NCBI GenBank assembly: GCA_947498055.1
Contig: CANMJA010000001.1
Span: forward strand, 1-64,000
Length of the DNA: 64,000 nt
Source: an uncultured Tenacibaculum sp.
GTDB lineage: Bacteria; Bacteroidota; Bacteroidia; Flavobacteriales; Flavobacteriaceae
Direction: 5' to 3'
Position 1 is the stretch's first letter, and each line of letters starts with the position of its first letter. The notes beneath the pieces were generated by a model. That model ran no database searches. It was given only the letters and a program-made list of their open reading frames with translations, and was not told where the DNA came from. Position numbers and translations under genes: made by a program. Positions 37,301 through 47,100 of the stretch are shown here, piece after piece.

Positions 37301-40300
37301 CATGAACTCCTAAGGCTAGTTCTACTGTTTTTGTTCCTATTCCTTGGCTCTCTAAAAAACCTGGTAAATGAAGATCAAAACTAATCACGTCCTCATCAGG
37401 AAATACAACTTTACCTGCTCCTTCTGTAGTGTCATCAATACAGGTAATAATAAAATGATCTCCTTCTAATTCTATACCTTTCCATAACCTTTTATTTTTT
37501 CCTGCTTCACTTAATTTCCAAGATTTATACCCTCCTACGTTTTCAATAATTTTGTTAACTACCGTAAGCTGATCTATATCTGACTTAATAGCATGCTCTA
37601 AACCAATATCAAATAACACTCTCCAACTATCAACTAAATCTGTATTCCCTGCTAGTTTTTCTAATAGTTCATTTGATGCTTTTCCAAAGGTGCTTGTAAA
37701 TTGATTAATTAGATCTTCATTTTCTAATTTTAATCCATCTAGCTTTTCTTTTAAAGGTAATAACTTAGGATTTGTGTTTATTTTTGTTATAAAACTACTC
37801 GCATTCTTAGAGACTGTTTTACCCAATCTTGATAAAAGTAATTTTGCGTCATTAACTTTATTTGTATTCTTCGACTTTACAGCATCTTTAAGGTATTTGA
37901 TTGTGATTTTTATCGCATTTTCTGCCTGATCTGGATATTTACTAACAAATTTATCAAGCTCTGTATCACTTATTTTTTTGAAATTATCAAATACCTGTTC
38001 TATCAACTCTTTATTAGGCAAGCTTTTTATGATATCTACAGATTGCTTAGCTTGATTAATTCTTTTTGATAATGTAGCAGCGTTTTTAATTTTACTATAG
38101 GCATCTAAACCTAAATCACCCATTGATACAATTCCAGTAACTGCCGATAAAGAATTTAAAACACCTCTTAATTGGTCATTTTCTTCTGAATCACTTAAAA
38201 ATGTAGATGTTAATGATAATCCGCTACTTGCTACATCGAATAAATAAAACGCTTTTCTCATTTTATCTACAGTAGCTAATCCTTTTATTGCTGTAATAGC
38301 TCCACCTGATGCTGCTAATGAAACAACATCAATTGTTGTACTAATACCTTGTTCTATAGTTTCTTGACTCGCTTTTTCAGAACCATACATTGCTACTACT
38401 GCAGGTAAAGGAACATCTGTTAATTTAATTTCTCTTTCTAAACCTTTAACTGCTGAAAGATTAGATACATTTATAAATCTTATTAAATCAAAAGGTCTTA
38501 ATTTTCTTGGCTCTTCAGAGTGTGTAGGAAAAAAACCTACCTCTTGATATTGTTTTAGGCTAATCTTTTTTTCGTCTTCTAACCATTTGTAAGAAATATC
38601 ATATGTTTCAAGTGAATTTTCTAAATAATCATTAGAAACTCCGTCTGCTATTTGAAAAAATACATTTCCGTATAAAAGAGACTTCCCTGTAGCAACAATA
38701 AAATTATTATAATCTAAAATAAAAGCTCTTTCTCCTAAATTATTATATGCATCTAAAGATCTTTCTTTATAAAAATCTCCAGATTTCAACATCATTTCTG
38801 TTAGTATAGATACTAACTTTAATGCATTGTTACTTTCTGTTCCAAAATCATGAATCCCATCATAAAGTTCTTTAAATAAGAAACTTTTTTCTCCTTCTTT
38901 ACTATAATGGTTCTTCCCTTCTAAGCCTAATAAAATTTCTTTATAATTTCTCTTATTCGCTTTTTTAAGAAGGTTTAAAATAGCCCCTTCATAATCACTA
39001 GCTGGCACACTTCCTTCTGTAACAAACCCTTTGTGTACAATTTTACTTACCAGTTGTAAAACAACATCAGCTCTAAGTTGTTTTATATCATCTTCTGAGG
39101 CTAAATTGGAAACTTTTGCTATTTTACTTCTATGATGTTCTGTTATTAATTCAGGTGTTTTATTATATTCTAAAATTGAAGCACTTAATTCCTCTCTAAG
39201 TTTAAATAAATTATCTTTTATATAGGTGTAAAATAGTTTTTGCCATTCAAAACTATTCTTTGGTAAAGAAGTAGTGTTTCTATTATAAGTTGTTATAGTA
39301 CTTTCATGTCCTATAACACCAGTTCCAACATCACTACTTGTAGCTTTACAAAATAAATCTCTTAAATATGTGTCAAAATTATTAGAATAATTTAATGAAC
39401 ATATAGCATCCTCATTATTCCAATCTGCATAATGCTTCGTAACCTCATCCATATACCTTGGATACAAAGCTTTAAGTTCAGCCATTTTGTTTCTCAAAAT
39501 TTGATCTTTTGAAGATCTATAATTATCAAAAGCCCATGTTACATTTTCTGTAGTTATAGAGTGTTGGCTACCTGAAGATGAAAATTTTAATTTCTTTATA
39601 TCTTTTGCTATATTATTTAAATCTTGAATTGGAAACTCTGTAATATCTCTTACAACACTATTCTCTGAATAAGCGCTTAAATTCACTTTTTCATTATCAA
39701 CTAAATAAATATAATAACCAATTTTTTTATTCTTGCTTCCTAATGCATATAAGATCGATTTTTTATTTTTCGCAAAAGATTCTTGCGCATTTATGCCAAA
39801 TTCTTTTTCTTTATATGGTTTCTTATTTTCATCAAAGTAACCTTCTAATGTTGTTTCTCCATTTACTATTTTAAGTCTTGCTGTAAAAACTCTTTTTTCT
39901 ATAGAAAACTTTCTCAATGTACCTGGTACAATACTTAAAAATTGATTAAATTTTTCTTTATTATCCTCTCCACTATTTCCATAAAAACCATAAAATCTTG
40001 TAACATTACTTACATTATTAGGTAATATTATATACTGCCCTGAAGGTGTAATGAAAGTAAAAGTTTTGTCTTTATTAGTTCCAAACTTTAATGTTCTAAA
40101 TAATCCTAATTTAGTGTAATGTTCTCCTTCAGTATCCTTATCAAAAAGACCAATACGTAATTTAGGGTTGTGAATTTCTTTCCAATGAACATATGGTATT
40201 TTATCTCCTCCTTTATAGTCTAATAACCAGTTAGTTTCTTTTTCACTATATCCATAACTTTTGTCTGAAAACGGATGTTTTAATTGAAATGCTCCATGAC

Positions 40301-42806
40301 CTAATTCGTGAGCAATTGTATGCTCATCTGCTCCATTATTCATGTATACATAACCAAACTGTCTACCCAAAGGCATTAAACCTTTTTCTTCTTTCGTAGA
40401 TGGTTTTTTATTGGTAAGAATTAAATAATAAGCACTTTTATTAAAATTAGTTCTACTTTTTAATGCTTTATTGATTTCTCTTTGTTGAGAAGTATATTGT
40501 GTTGCGAATCCACTTTTACCACTTTCTATCGTATTATCTGGAACTAAGCTTTCTAAGTCATTTGTAAAATTATTAATTTCTTTAATATGTAACTTCACTA
40601 ACGCTTGATTGTAAACACTTTGAAGCTCTTCTTTTATTTTTTCAGTATTACTATTTGCCGTATTAACTAATACTACATCTACCTCTTTTATTTTTGCTTG
40701 GTACTGTATAAAGGCACCTGCTACCTCGTATTTATCTTTTTGTTTTACCAATGCTTGCGTTTCTATATTCGCATCTGTAAAAGCGCCATTTAACTCTAAA
40801 GTATAAGAGGTTGAAGTACTATCAACTTTTGCTATAGCAATTCCATCTTTCGTTTTAAAAACAATATCCTCGGGTTTAATATTTTTATCAGAAATATCGA
40901 AATTTGCAATAATCGTTTCTGTTTTTCCATTAGCCACAGCTTTGTAAGGAACAAAATAGTTGTCATTTAGTTTTTTGTATAAATCTTTTGTTTCTTTTTC
41001 AGATTTATCATATGCATCGAATCCGTACCTACTATTTTCTGCTTTTGTAAAAGTAACTTCAACACCTTCTGCTGTTATTGCAGTTGCTTCTCCTTGGTTG
41101 TTTACTCCATTTGTATTTTGTGGATTAGACGCACCTCCTTCTGCTACCTGGCCTGTTTTGGTTACATTTCCTTCTTCATCTACCGACCAAGTTTCTCCGT
41201 TTGAATCTGTTATTACTTGATCTTCACCTCCTGGTAATTCTACTATTTCTCCATTACTACCAATTACTATAATATCTCCATTAGGATCTACTTTAACATC
41301 CTCAATTACAAAATCTACAGTAATAGCTTCGGAATTTCCATCTCCTCCAACTGCCATATCATTTACATCACTAACTCCACCCCAAGTAGGATCGTAAGTA
41401 GTTCTTATAACTCCGTCTACTAACTGGTAATCCTCATTAATTTTAATAGAAGAAAAAGTAACTGCAATTTTAGTATCTGCTAAATAAGGAACTACTATAA
41501 ATCCTTTTCCTGAATATATCCCATTTCCTCCATGAATCATCTTTACTGTCACAGGAAAATCTCCAGCTGTAAATGTTTCATTAACTCCTAAATTTTTAAG
41601 AAGTTCTGTATCTTTTATTTCAATTTCTGGTATTATTCCGCAATTATATGTAGCTACATCTTCTCTCTTTGGCATTGTAAATTGACTTACAACACTGTAA
41701 GAGTAGGTTAATTCAGGATCATTTAATTCGTTACATGATCCTCCTACACGAAATACATAGGTTTTTCCTTCTTTTAAATTTGCTATTTGCGCTTGTGAAT
41801 TATAGGTATATACATCAAACCATTCTGCATCTGCTATATCTTCTCTTTTGTATTGAACATGGTATTTCTTATGCTCAAAATTTCCTTGCCATGTAATTTT
41901 AACTTTATTACTACTTAATGCTTCCGATAGAACGAAGGTAGGAGCATCACATTTATCAGTATAACTAAAATAAAAAACCTCACTATATCCGTCATTTTTA
42001 AAAATAGCATTTTCAGAAATTCCTGAAAGAGATTTGGCTCGTACCCTCCAACCATATTTCTTTTTTGGAAGTAGTACTGGTTTACTGATATCGTAAAGTA
42101 CTGTGGTAGTATTTACTGTTTCTGTATAATAATTAGGTGATGCTAAAAAAGCTGCTTGCGGATCTATATTAGCATCCCAAATTTCTCGCAACTCAAATTC
42201 ATAACTAACATTTGTTGCATTAGTGTGCCTAGGAGTCCATTGAAAAATAATATTCATTGGGTCTTTAGCTACTAACTGGTCTCCTTTATAAGGTAAATTT
42301 AAAAATGGAGGGTCGTTTAATAATAAAAATATACTAGAACAACCTGTTACTGGATTGTTTATTTGCTGATTTGTAATTACATCATGTACTTCCCAACAAA
42401 CCGTATATACTCCTTCTGGTAATGGACGATTGTATTGTTGTGGTGTTATTCCTATTAAATTATTTGGCTGAAAATAAGCAGCTAAATCTAAGTTTGTAAA
42501 TTGTTGTAAAACACCTCCGTTTAAAAAAACTTGTGGGGCACCAGCAACAACATCTCTAGACTGTATATCTAATCCGTTTCCTTTAATACGTAATTTTAAA
42601 CGAACTTGTCTATTACTCGCTACTACATCTGTCAACAATACATCTAATCGAAATTTTACATTTGTAGCTGTAACATAATCGCTTAACTTTGAAGAATAAG
42701 GAGGTAAAATTGTTTGCGTTACTTGTACAGGATATCGCTGTGCATTCAAAGAGAGACCTAGTATTAAAATACAAAGCTTTATAATATGGTTGATGTATGT
42801 TTTCAT
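34380..42806 (-). CDS. Giant TANFOR-domain protein with protease-like and toxin-like modules
   Basis: A 2808-aa exported protein, signal peptide to about residue 19 (SLNAQ). In order: TANFOR domain (YPVQVTQTILPPYSSKLSDY, about 20-190); FN3-like region (about 290-380); metalloprotease motif HELGHGAFQLKH at 833-844; a long helical segment; a hydrophobic Gly/Ala-rich pair of stretches about 1470-1560, like the pre-toxin regions of polymorphic toxins; and two diverged copies of one fold near 1800-1910 and 2125-2250. A clan CD peptidase-like stretch follows (His2493 in IIHSNSRGDF, Cys2534 in RLLSC), then a C-terminal module with GFFHHSSFLAGG (about 2742) and KSGHYSP. The start ATG at 42806 lies 1 nt past the PKD gene stop; a longer frame from 42860 would lack a signal peptide. 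No T9SS sorting tail is present. The TANFOR call comes from memory of the family; toxin-like function is inference. Confidence 0.75.
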   Translation of the reverse strand: MKTYINHIIKLCILILGLSLNAQRYPVQVTQTILPPYSSKLSDYVTATNVKFRLDVLLTDVVASNRQVRLKLRIKGNGLDIQSRDVVAGAPQVFLNGGVLQQFTNLDLAAYFQPNNLIGITPQQYNRPLPEGVYTVCWEVHDVITNQQINNPVTGCSSIFLLLNDPPFLNLPYKGDQLVAKDPMNIIFQWTPRHTNATNVSYEFELREIWDANIDPQAAFLASPNYYTETVNTTTVLYDISKPVLLPKKKYGWRVRAKSLSGISENAIFKNDGYSEVFYFSYTDKCDAPTFVLSEALSSNKVKITWQGNFEHKKYHVQYKREDIADAEWFDVYTYNSQAQIANLKEGKTYVFRVGGSCNELNDPELTYSYSVVSQFTMPKREDVATYNCGIIPEIEIKDTELLKNLGVNETFTAGDFPVTVKMIHGGNGIYSGKGFIVVPYLADTKIAVTFSSIKINEDYQLVDGVIRTTYDPTWGGVSDVNDMAVGGDGNSEAITVDFVIEDVKVDPNGDIIVIGSNGEIVELPGGEDQVITDSNGETWSVDEEGNVTKTGQVAEGGASNPQNTNGVNNQGEATAITAEGVEVTFTKAENSRYGFDAYDKSEKETKDLYKKLNDNYFVPYKAVANGKTETIIANFDISDKNIKPEDIVFKTKDGIAIAKVDSTSTSYTLELNGAFTDANIETQALVKQKDKYEVAGAFIQYQAKIKEVDVVLVNTANSNTEKIKEELQSVYNQALVKLHIKEINNFTNDLESLVPDNTIESGKSGFATQYTSQQREINKALKSRTNFNKSAYYLILTNKKPSTKEEKGLMPLGRQFGYVYMNNGADEHTIAHELGHGAFQLKHPFSDKSYGYSEKETNWLLDYKGGDKIPYVHWKEIHNPKLRIGLFDKDTEGEHYTKLGLFRTLKFGTNKDKTFTFITPSGQYIILPNNVSNVTRFYGFYGNSGEDNKEKFNQFLSIVPGTLRKFSIEKRVFTARLKIVNGETTLEGYFDENKKPYKEKEFGINAQESFAKNKKSILYALGSKNKKIGYYIYLVDNEKVNLSAYSENSVVRDITEFPIQDLNNIAKDIKKLKFSSSGSQHSITTENVTWAFDNYRSSKDQILRNKMAELKALYPRYMDEVTKHYADWNNEDAICSLNYSNNFDTYLRDLFCKATSSDVGTGVIGHESTITTYNRNTTSLPKNSFEWQKLFYTYIKDNLFKLREELSASILEYNKTPELITEHHRSKIAKVSNLASEDDIKQLRADVVLQLVSKIVHKGFVTEGSVPASDYEGAILNLLKKANKRNYKEILLGLEGKNHYSKEGEKSFLFKELYDGIHDFGTESNNALKLVSILTEMMLKSGDFYKERSLDAYNNLGERAFILDYNNFIVATGKSLLYGNVFFQIADGVSNDYLENSLETYDISYKWLEDEKKISLKQYQEVGFFPTHSEEPRKLRPFDLIRFINVSNLSAVKGLEREIKLTDVPLPAVVAMYGSEKASQETIEQGISTTIDVVSLAASGGAITAIKGLATVDKMRKAFYLFDVASSGLSLTSTFLSDSEENDQLRGVLNSLSAVTGIVSMGDLGLDAYSKIKNAATLSKRINQAKQSVDIIKSLPNKELIEQVFDNFKKISDTELDKFVSKYPDQAENAIKITIKYLKDAVKSKNTNKVNDAKLLLSRLGKTVSKNASSFITKINTNPKLLPLKEKLDGLKLENEDLINQFTSTFGKASNELLEKLAGNTDLVDSWRVLFDIGLEHAIKSDIDQLTVVNKIIENVGGYKSWKLSEAGKNKRLWKGIELEGDHFIITCIDDTTEGAGKVVFPDEDVISFDLHLPGFLESQGIGTKTVELALGVHEPKKVKFDWHKNSKVYDRGAALSFIKFKELVKKLDKYEAALATPGGRVMKKFGYDNVTEVKNGVTKVTVFFTRKLNNGLTDLINDVVSSDIIKAIHKEKIKEDLIKSNSQILVKHFKDNTEEAYNSWKALYNFPNHRVKSNNLKSIADLRDRFQFNGKSKDEALKDFFENIKEADIDHTMEIVNATIKTFNDKIPVNFEGRLGNVNFIDVVDNEKERVCSVFFTDGVEDLKGKKMFVGGEKVGKYRDLDIVKKGNRVGFYKKGDIFQETHEVLKNVEGRPGEYIVKHDLSEKELCSGWFVNGINTKEVEFALQTVFDNVRYASGKKVRQAVLDEMSNGNLNDIDAIRSEWISGGGLETNIGTFQKEIDKGLTIEEAIFKTKAGQWNKELGFNKVEILGKSVTSSNKYRSIQLRFVRGTVNPNFIKINNVKEQINKAAKHSLKLEVKSNGNFKKGKIKLRGTDERIEVEGFEGVHTRRGLKEFAEKIGGEYAIVARTGKKDGVYDGVPVIYLNEKHYVKINGFYRHLKGIDEDKVGNVSTFFPDHMTDEKIMEEAIHALENNQGFLPNRDDLIFGFSKDEKIKFKFKIDKNKKVKGFYPEFNPTNKVDLPNIGNISFSSTKKSIRKILDVNVNAFPKNIDLLGFNLGTKDDNIIDIIIHSNSRGDFIMNVEGKQKTLSGIMLAKLMDEIPSNQKIRLLSCNEDKVAIELSKLTDRSFYASHGSVKLYEDGTIVHETPFKKYHKGARSDLDEIPPQTNAGKGAYIELGLFGGKTLKELVEKATLYFNPWSYHDIIRIMYADTKMKEDYVALSKMFGIYKEFKGKNIGKTNRDYSKGYKFWPNKLKGSDDRVKYLESFEERKKYEVYVKDGKLYTDGKELSKIKGYLDGEIIFIMDKDGTIYAGIGRPGFFHHSSFLAGGDIITGGEFKFINKSILEIKPKSGHYSPSLDSLKAVIEELSSRGFDIRNMKINPDVR

Positions 42807-42807
42807 T

Positions 42808-44172
42808 TTAAGGCAGTTTTTGAATTTTAATATCACAAATGACGTAAGAGTTACTACCATCTTCTATGAATTGCTTAATTTTTACAGCTCCTTTACGTCC
42901 ATCTTCTGTTTGAAAAAGAATTATACGAGGTGTCTTATTTTTATCGAAATGAAGAAGACCACTAGGTGTTTCTGTAATTGTTGTAGTTTTTAATATGCTA
43001 TCATCAATCATGCTATTAAATTTTGATTCATTGATACTTACCCCACAATTACAATTTTCTTGTGTATTTATAATGTTTGTTTTTGTAGCATTTGGTATTG
43101 CTATAAATCCGTTAGTTGCTATTTCATTCGGACTTAAAAACTTATTAAAACTAAAAGAATCGTTTAGTCCTAAAAAAACAAGATCTATTTTACTTCCATT
43201 TTCATTTGTTACTTCATTTGCTGTGAATACTTTTCTGAGTTCTCCCGAGAAAAAGGCACCAATTGTATTCGAATTATGAGCTGTATTAATTCCTAGTTGT
43301 ACATCTTCAAAAGTTCTAAGATTTGTATTTTCTAAAACTTCTATAGTTTTAGTAAGTGTTCGTGTTTGTTTTCCATTAGAAACCTCTAATATAATGTTAT
43401 GAGTTCCTATGTTTGAAAATAGTACGCTAGGGTTTTCTTCTGTGCTTGTATTTGGAATTCCTCTTTCAAAAGTCCATAAATAAGAAATAACATCTGTTGA
43501 TTTATTATTTAATGTAATAGTTACTGGTGCTTGATAATCGTCATCAAAAAAATCTACTTGCCAATCAAAATCTATTGTTGGTACTGGTAAAACCTCTACC
43601 TTTTGTTCTTTGATAAAAGATTCGAAGCCGTTAGAAACTTCTAGTTTTATTGTATGAGTCCCTTCTTTTTCAAAAACAATATTTTTTGGATTTTTATCTG
43701 TAGATGTATTTGGAATTCCTCCTTCAAAAGTCCATAAATAAGAAATATTTTCTCCTATTGTTTCATTCTTTACCTGCACCTCTACTGGCGGATAATTACT
43801 ATCTATTATTTCTGTTGAAAATTGAATATCTATCTCTTCAAATAATTCGATGTTTTTTTCTACTACATCTTCAGCTCCATCTTTATTTGTTGCTTTTAAT
43901 TTTATCTTATAATTCCCTGCTTTAGTATATCTAATTGTTCCTGGATTTTTGTTTGTAGAAGATGTAACTCCAGCTCCTTCAAAAGTCCATTCAAAAGTAT
44001 CTGCTCCTTCTGTTTTATTAGATACATTTATTCTTACTGGTACAGATTTATCTTCATTTATAAAAGTGATTTCAAAATCAGAAATAATTGGTATCGTCGT
44101 TTCTTCATAACATGAAGAAATTGTTAAAAAAAGTACCAAAAGACTCACTGTATGTTTTAAAAACTTTTTCAT
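42808..44172 (-). CDS. Lipoprotein with three PKD domains
   Basis: A 454-aa lipoprotein with signal ending LTISSC (lipid Cys21). Three PKD-like beta-sandwich domains follow, at about 30-112, 113-202 and 205-292. Each holds the pattern WTFEG/R ... NPxxIxFxxxGxHxIxLxVSNG, which is the PKD signature with WxFGDG altered to WTFEGG. The C-terminal 160 residues are a distinct domain with CNCG near residue 384 and no match I recognise. PKD domains mediate protein or carbohydrate binding on cell surfaces. It lies between the SprB-repeat gene (7 nt) and the TANFOR gene (1 nt), so it is firmly part of that operon. Confidence 0.85.
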   Translation of the reverse strand: MKKFLKHTVSLLVLFLTISSCYEETTIPIISDFEITFINEDKSVPVRINVSNKTEGADTFEWTFEGAGVTSSTNKNPGTIRYTKAGNYKIKLKATNKDGAEDVVEKNIELFEEIDIQFSTEIIDSNYPPVEVQVKNETIGENISYLWTFEGGIPNTSTDKNPKNIVFEKEGTHTIKLEVSNGFESFIKEQKVEVLPVPTIDFDWQVDFFDDDYQAPVTITLNNKSTDVISYLWTFERGIPNTSTEENPSVLFSNIGTHNIILEVSNGKQTRTLTKTIEVLENTNLRTFEDVQLGINTAHNSNTIGAFFSGELRKVFTANEVTNENGSKIDLVFLGLNDSFSFNKFLSPNEIATNGFIAIPNATKTNIINTQENCNCGVSINESKFNSMIDDSILKTTTITETPSGLLHFDKNKTPRIILFQTEDGRKGAVKIKQFIEDGSNSYVICDIKIQKLP

Positions 44173-44179
44173 GTTTTTA

Positions 44180-47100
44180 TTAATTTACAATCATTCTTTT
44201 TACCTGTGTTTGTTTTTCCGTTTCTAAAACCACTACATACATACCTGATGACATAGAAATATTAAAGGAATTGTTATGCTCTTTTTCTATCTCAGAAGTA
44301 GCATGCTTTTTCATTAATTCTCCTTGCATATTAAAAATTCGTATCGCTATTTCACTAGGTTCTACTAATTTTACATTCGTAGAAAATATACCTGAATTCG
44401 GATTTGGTGAAATTGTAAATGATTCTATAAATGGTGTATTTGTTTCCTCTAAATCTGTTAAACCATTCGATTCTTCTATTACAATAGTTTTAAATAATTC
44501 TTGAGAACAATCTCCTTCTTTTGAAAGTAATCCTATTTCATAAGTTTTTGCTTCTGGAAATTTTACAATAATAGAATTTGCTCTTTTTTCTACTACTAAA
44601 ATTTCCTCTGGTAACAACCATTCAAAAGATTCAGGACTATGGTTACTTGCATTAAAAATTACTACTTCTTCATCTACATAAGCTTGAGAAGACATTAGAA
44701 AATCAGCATCTATGTCTACATTACTGTAAATAACAGTCATTGTATCTGTAGCAATACAACCATTAGATGAAGTAGCCGTTACTGTATATGTTCCCTTTTC
44801 ATTAACTGTAACTGAAGGATCTGTGGAAGTAAATCCATTGTCTGATGTCCATAAATAAGTAGCATTTATATCTTCTATACTTCCATTTAATACATAAGAC
44901 TGATTGTTACATAATGTTTTATCTTCTCCTAAATCAATTATAATTTCATCAGGATCTTCTAATTTCACATCTAAAAACACTTTACATCCTTTTGCATCTT
45001 CTAATGAAAAGCGGTAGGTACCTTTTTTTAAATTTGAAATATTTGTGCTAGTTTCTCCTGTATTCCAAGAGTATATATATGGACTAACACCACCAGATAT
45101 GTTTAACTCAATCTCTCCATTATTTCCTTTAAAACAAGTGGGATTATTTTGTTTTACAACCTCGATATTTAAACCTCCTGGAGGCGTTAGTGATATATTT
45201 CCTGTTGCTTGACAACCTCTACTGTCGGTTACAAAAACAAGATAGTTTCCTGATATTAATTTAGTGGCAGTAGCTCCTACATCTCCATTAGACCATTGAA
45301 TATCGTAAGGAGGTATTCCTCCTGAAATAGCTACTGTTGCTGTTCCGTTATTTCCTAGATCACATGCTATTTCTGTAGCACTTAAAGAAAGTGTTAATAA
45401 TTCTGGTTCTTCAAAAGTAAATAGTATATCTGTTGCGTTTACTAAGTTTAAACCTTTGTATTCTCCTATAATAACACCTCTACTATCTTCGATATTTACT
45501 GCGTAATTTCCTTGAGAAACACCTGTAAGAATTGGGTTATCTACTCCTAAATCTTCATAAACTCCTGCATCATTTTGCTTTTTCCAAAAGTATTTATATG
45601 AATTACCAGAATCAAATGGTACACCTCCGGTAACAGTAACTTTTAAAGCTCCGTCTGAAAATGGATCGTTAAAAGCATTATTTTGATTACACGAAATAGG
45701 GGTTTCTATTGTAATTACGGCTTCTATAGGGTCATACAAATTAAATTCTTCCTCTACACGAGTACAACCTTCTTTAGTAGTTGCTACTTCATAATTAGCA
45801 TCTTCTATTGTTAAAAAGTAATTCCCTTTAGGTACATTATTTAAAATAATTTCATATGAATTATTAATAAATTGTGTGGTTGTTTGCGCGTTTAATAAAC
45901 TCCCTCCTTCATCTTGCCAATAATAAGTATATGCTCCTAATGAAGTAGGTGTACCTCCTGTGATTTGAGCTTTTATCCAGCCATCAGATGCATCTTTTGT
46001 AGATGGTGTTGCAAATTCTGAAAAAGTAATATTCAATGCATTCTTAGGTTCCTCTATAATGGCATCTATTTGTACTTGACATCCTCTATCATCTGTTACT
46101 TTTAATTTATAAACACCTTTAGACAAACCATTTAAATCAGAAGACTTATTTCCATTCTCCCACTCAAACGTATAAGGTGCTGTTCCTCCTTTTACAAATG
46201 CATTTGCCCATCCATCACTTCCTCCAATACAATATACATGCTGAATATCTAGGTATACTTCCAGTAATTCTGGTTCTTTAATTTCTTGTGTAATATCTTT
46301 CTCAACAACTAATATATTATTTTGATATTCTCCTAATACAATACCATTAGCATCCTTAATATTCACAGCATAATTCCCTGCACTCAAACCAGACGCTATG
46401 TTGGTAGTTTGCGAAGGTAAAACTGTCCAAACCCCTGGGCTCGTTTCTTTTTTCCAAGTATAAAAATAAGAGAATCCATTATTTTGATCACTTTGTAATT
46501 TCACACCTCCTGAAGCTATAACTTCCAGTTTACCATCTGAATAGGCATCTCCATAAATATTCGTACTATTACACGATATCGGATTTCTTTCTATAATTCT
46601 TGCTTGTAAAGGTTTCGGATCATTTAAAACATATTCGCTTTCTACAATGGTACAATTTTGTTTATCAATTGCTAACGGATAATTTTTATCTTGAATGGTT
46701 AATTTGTAAGTATCTTTTCCTAATCCATTTAAAGTAAGTACATTTCCTGTGCTTGTTACTGTAGATGTTACTTGGTTTATTAAATCATTTTCATTACTAT
46801 CTTTCCAAACAAAAGTATACTCATTAGTATCTAAAGGAGTACCTCCTGTAACTGTAGCTTCTAACCAACCGTTTGTAGCACCTGCAAAAGTAGGTTCAAA
46901 AAATCGATACTCTATTTTTAATGGACTGTTTGGTTCTTCTATTTCTATCGTTTCTTCTGCTTCACACCCCTTATCATCCATAACTTTAATAGTATATGTA
47001 CCAGCAGTTAAGTTCGATATATCTTCTATTGTGGCATTATTACTCCATTTTATAGTATAATCACCTGTTCCTCCTTTTATAGTTACATCTATAGTTCCAT

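Noticed and set aside
42807..42860. Longer N-terminus for the TANFOR giant from 42860
   Set aside because: It would overlap the PKD lipoprotein gene by 53 nt and place 18 residues before an otherwise clean signal peptide.
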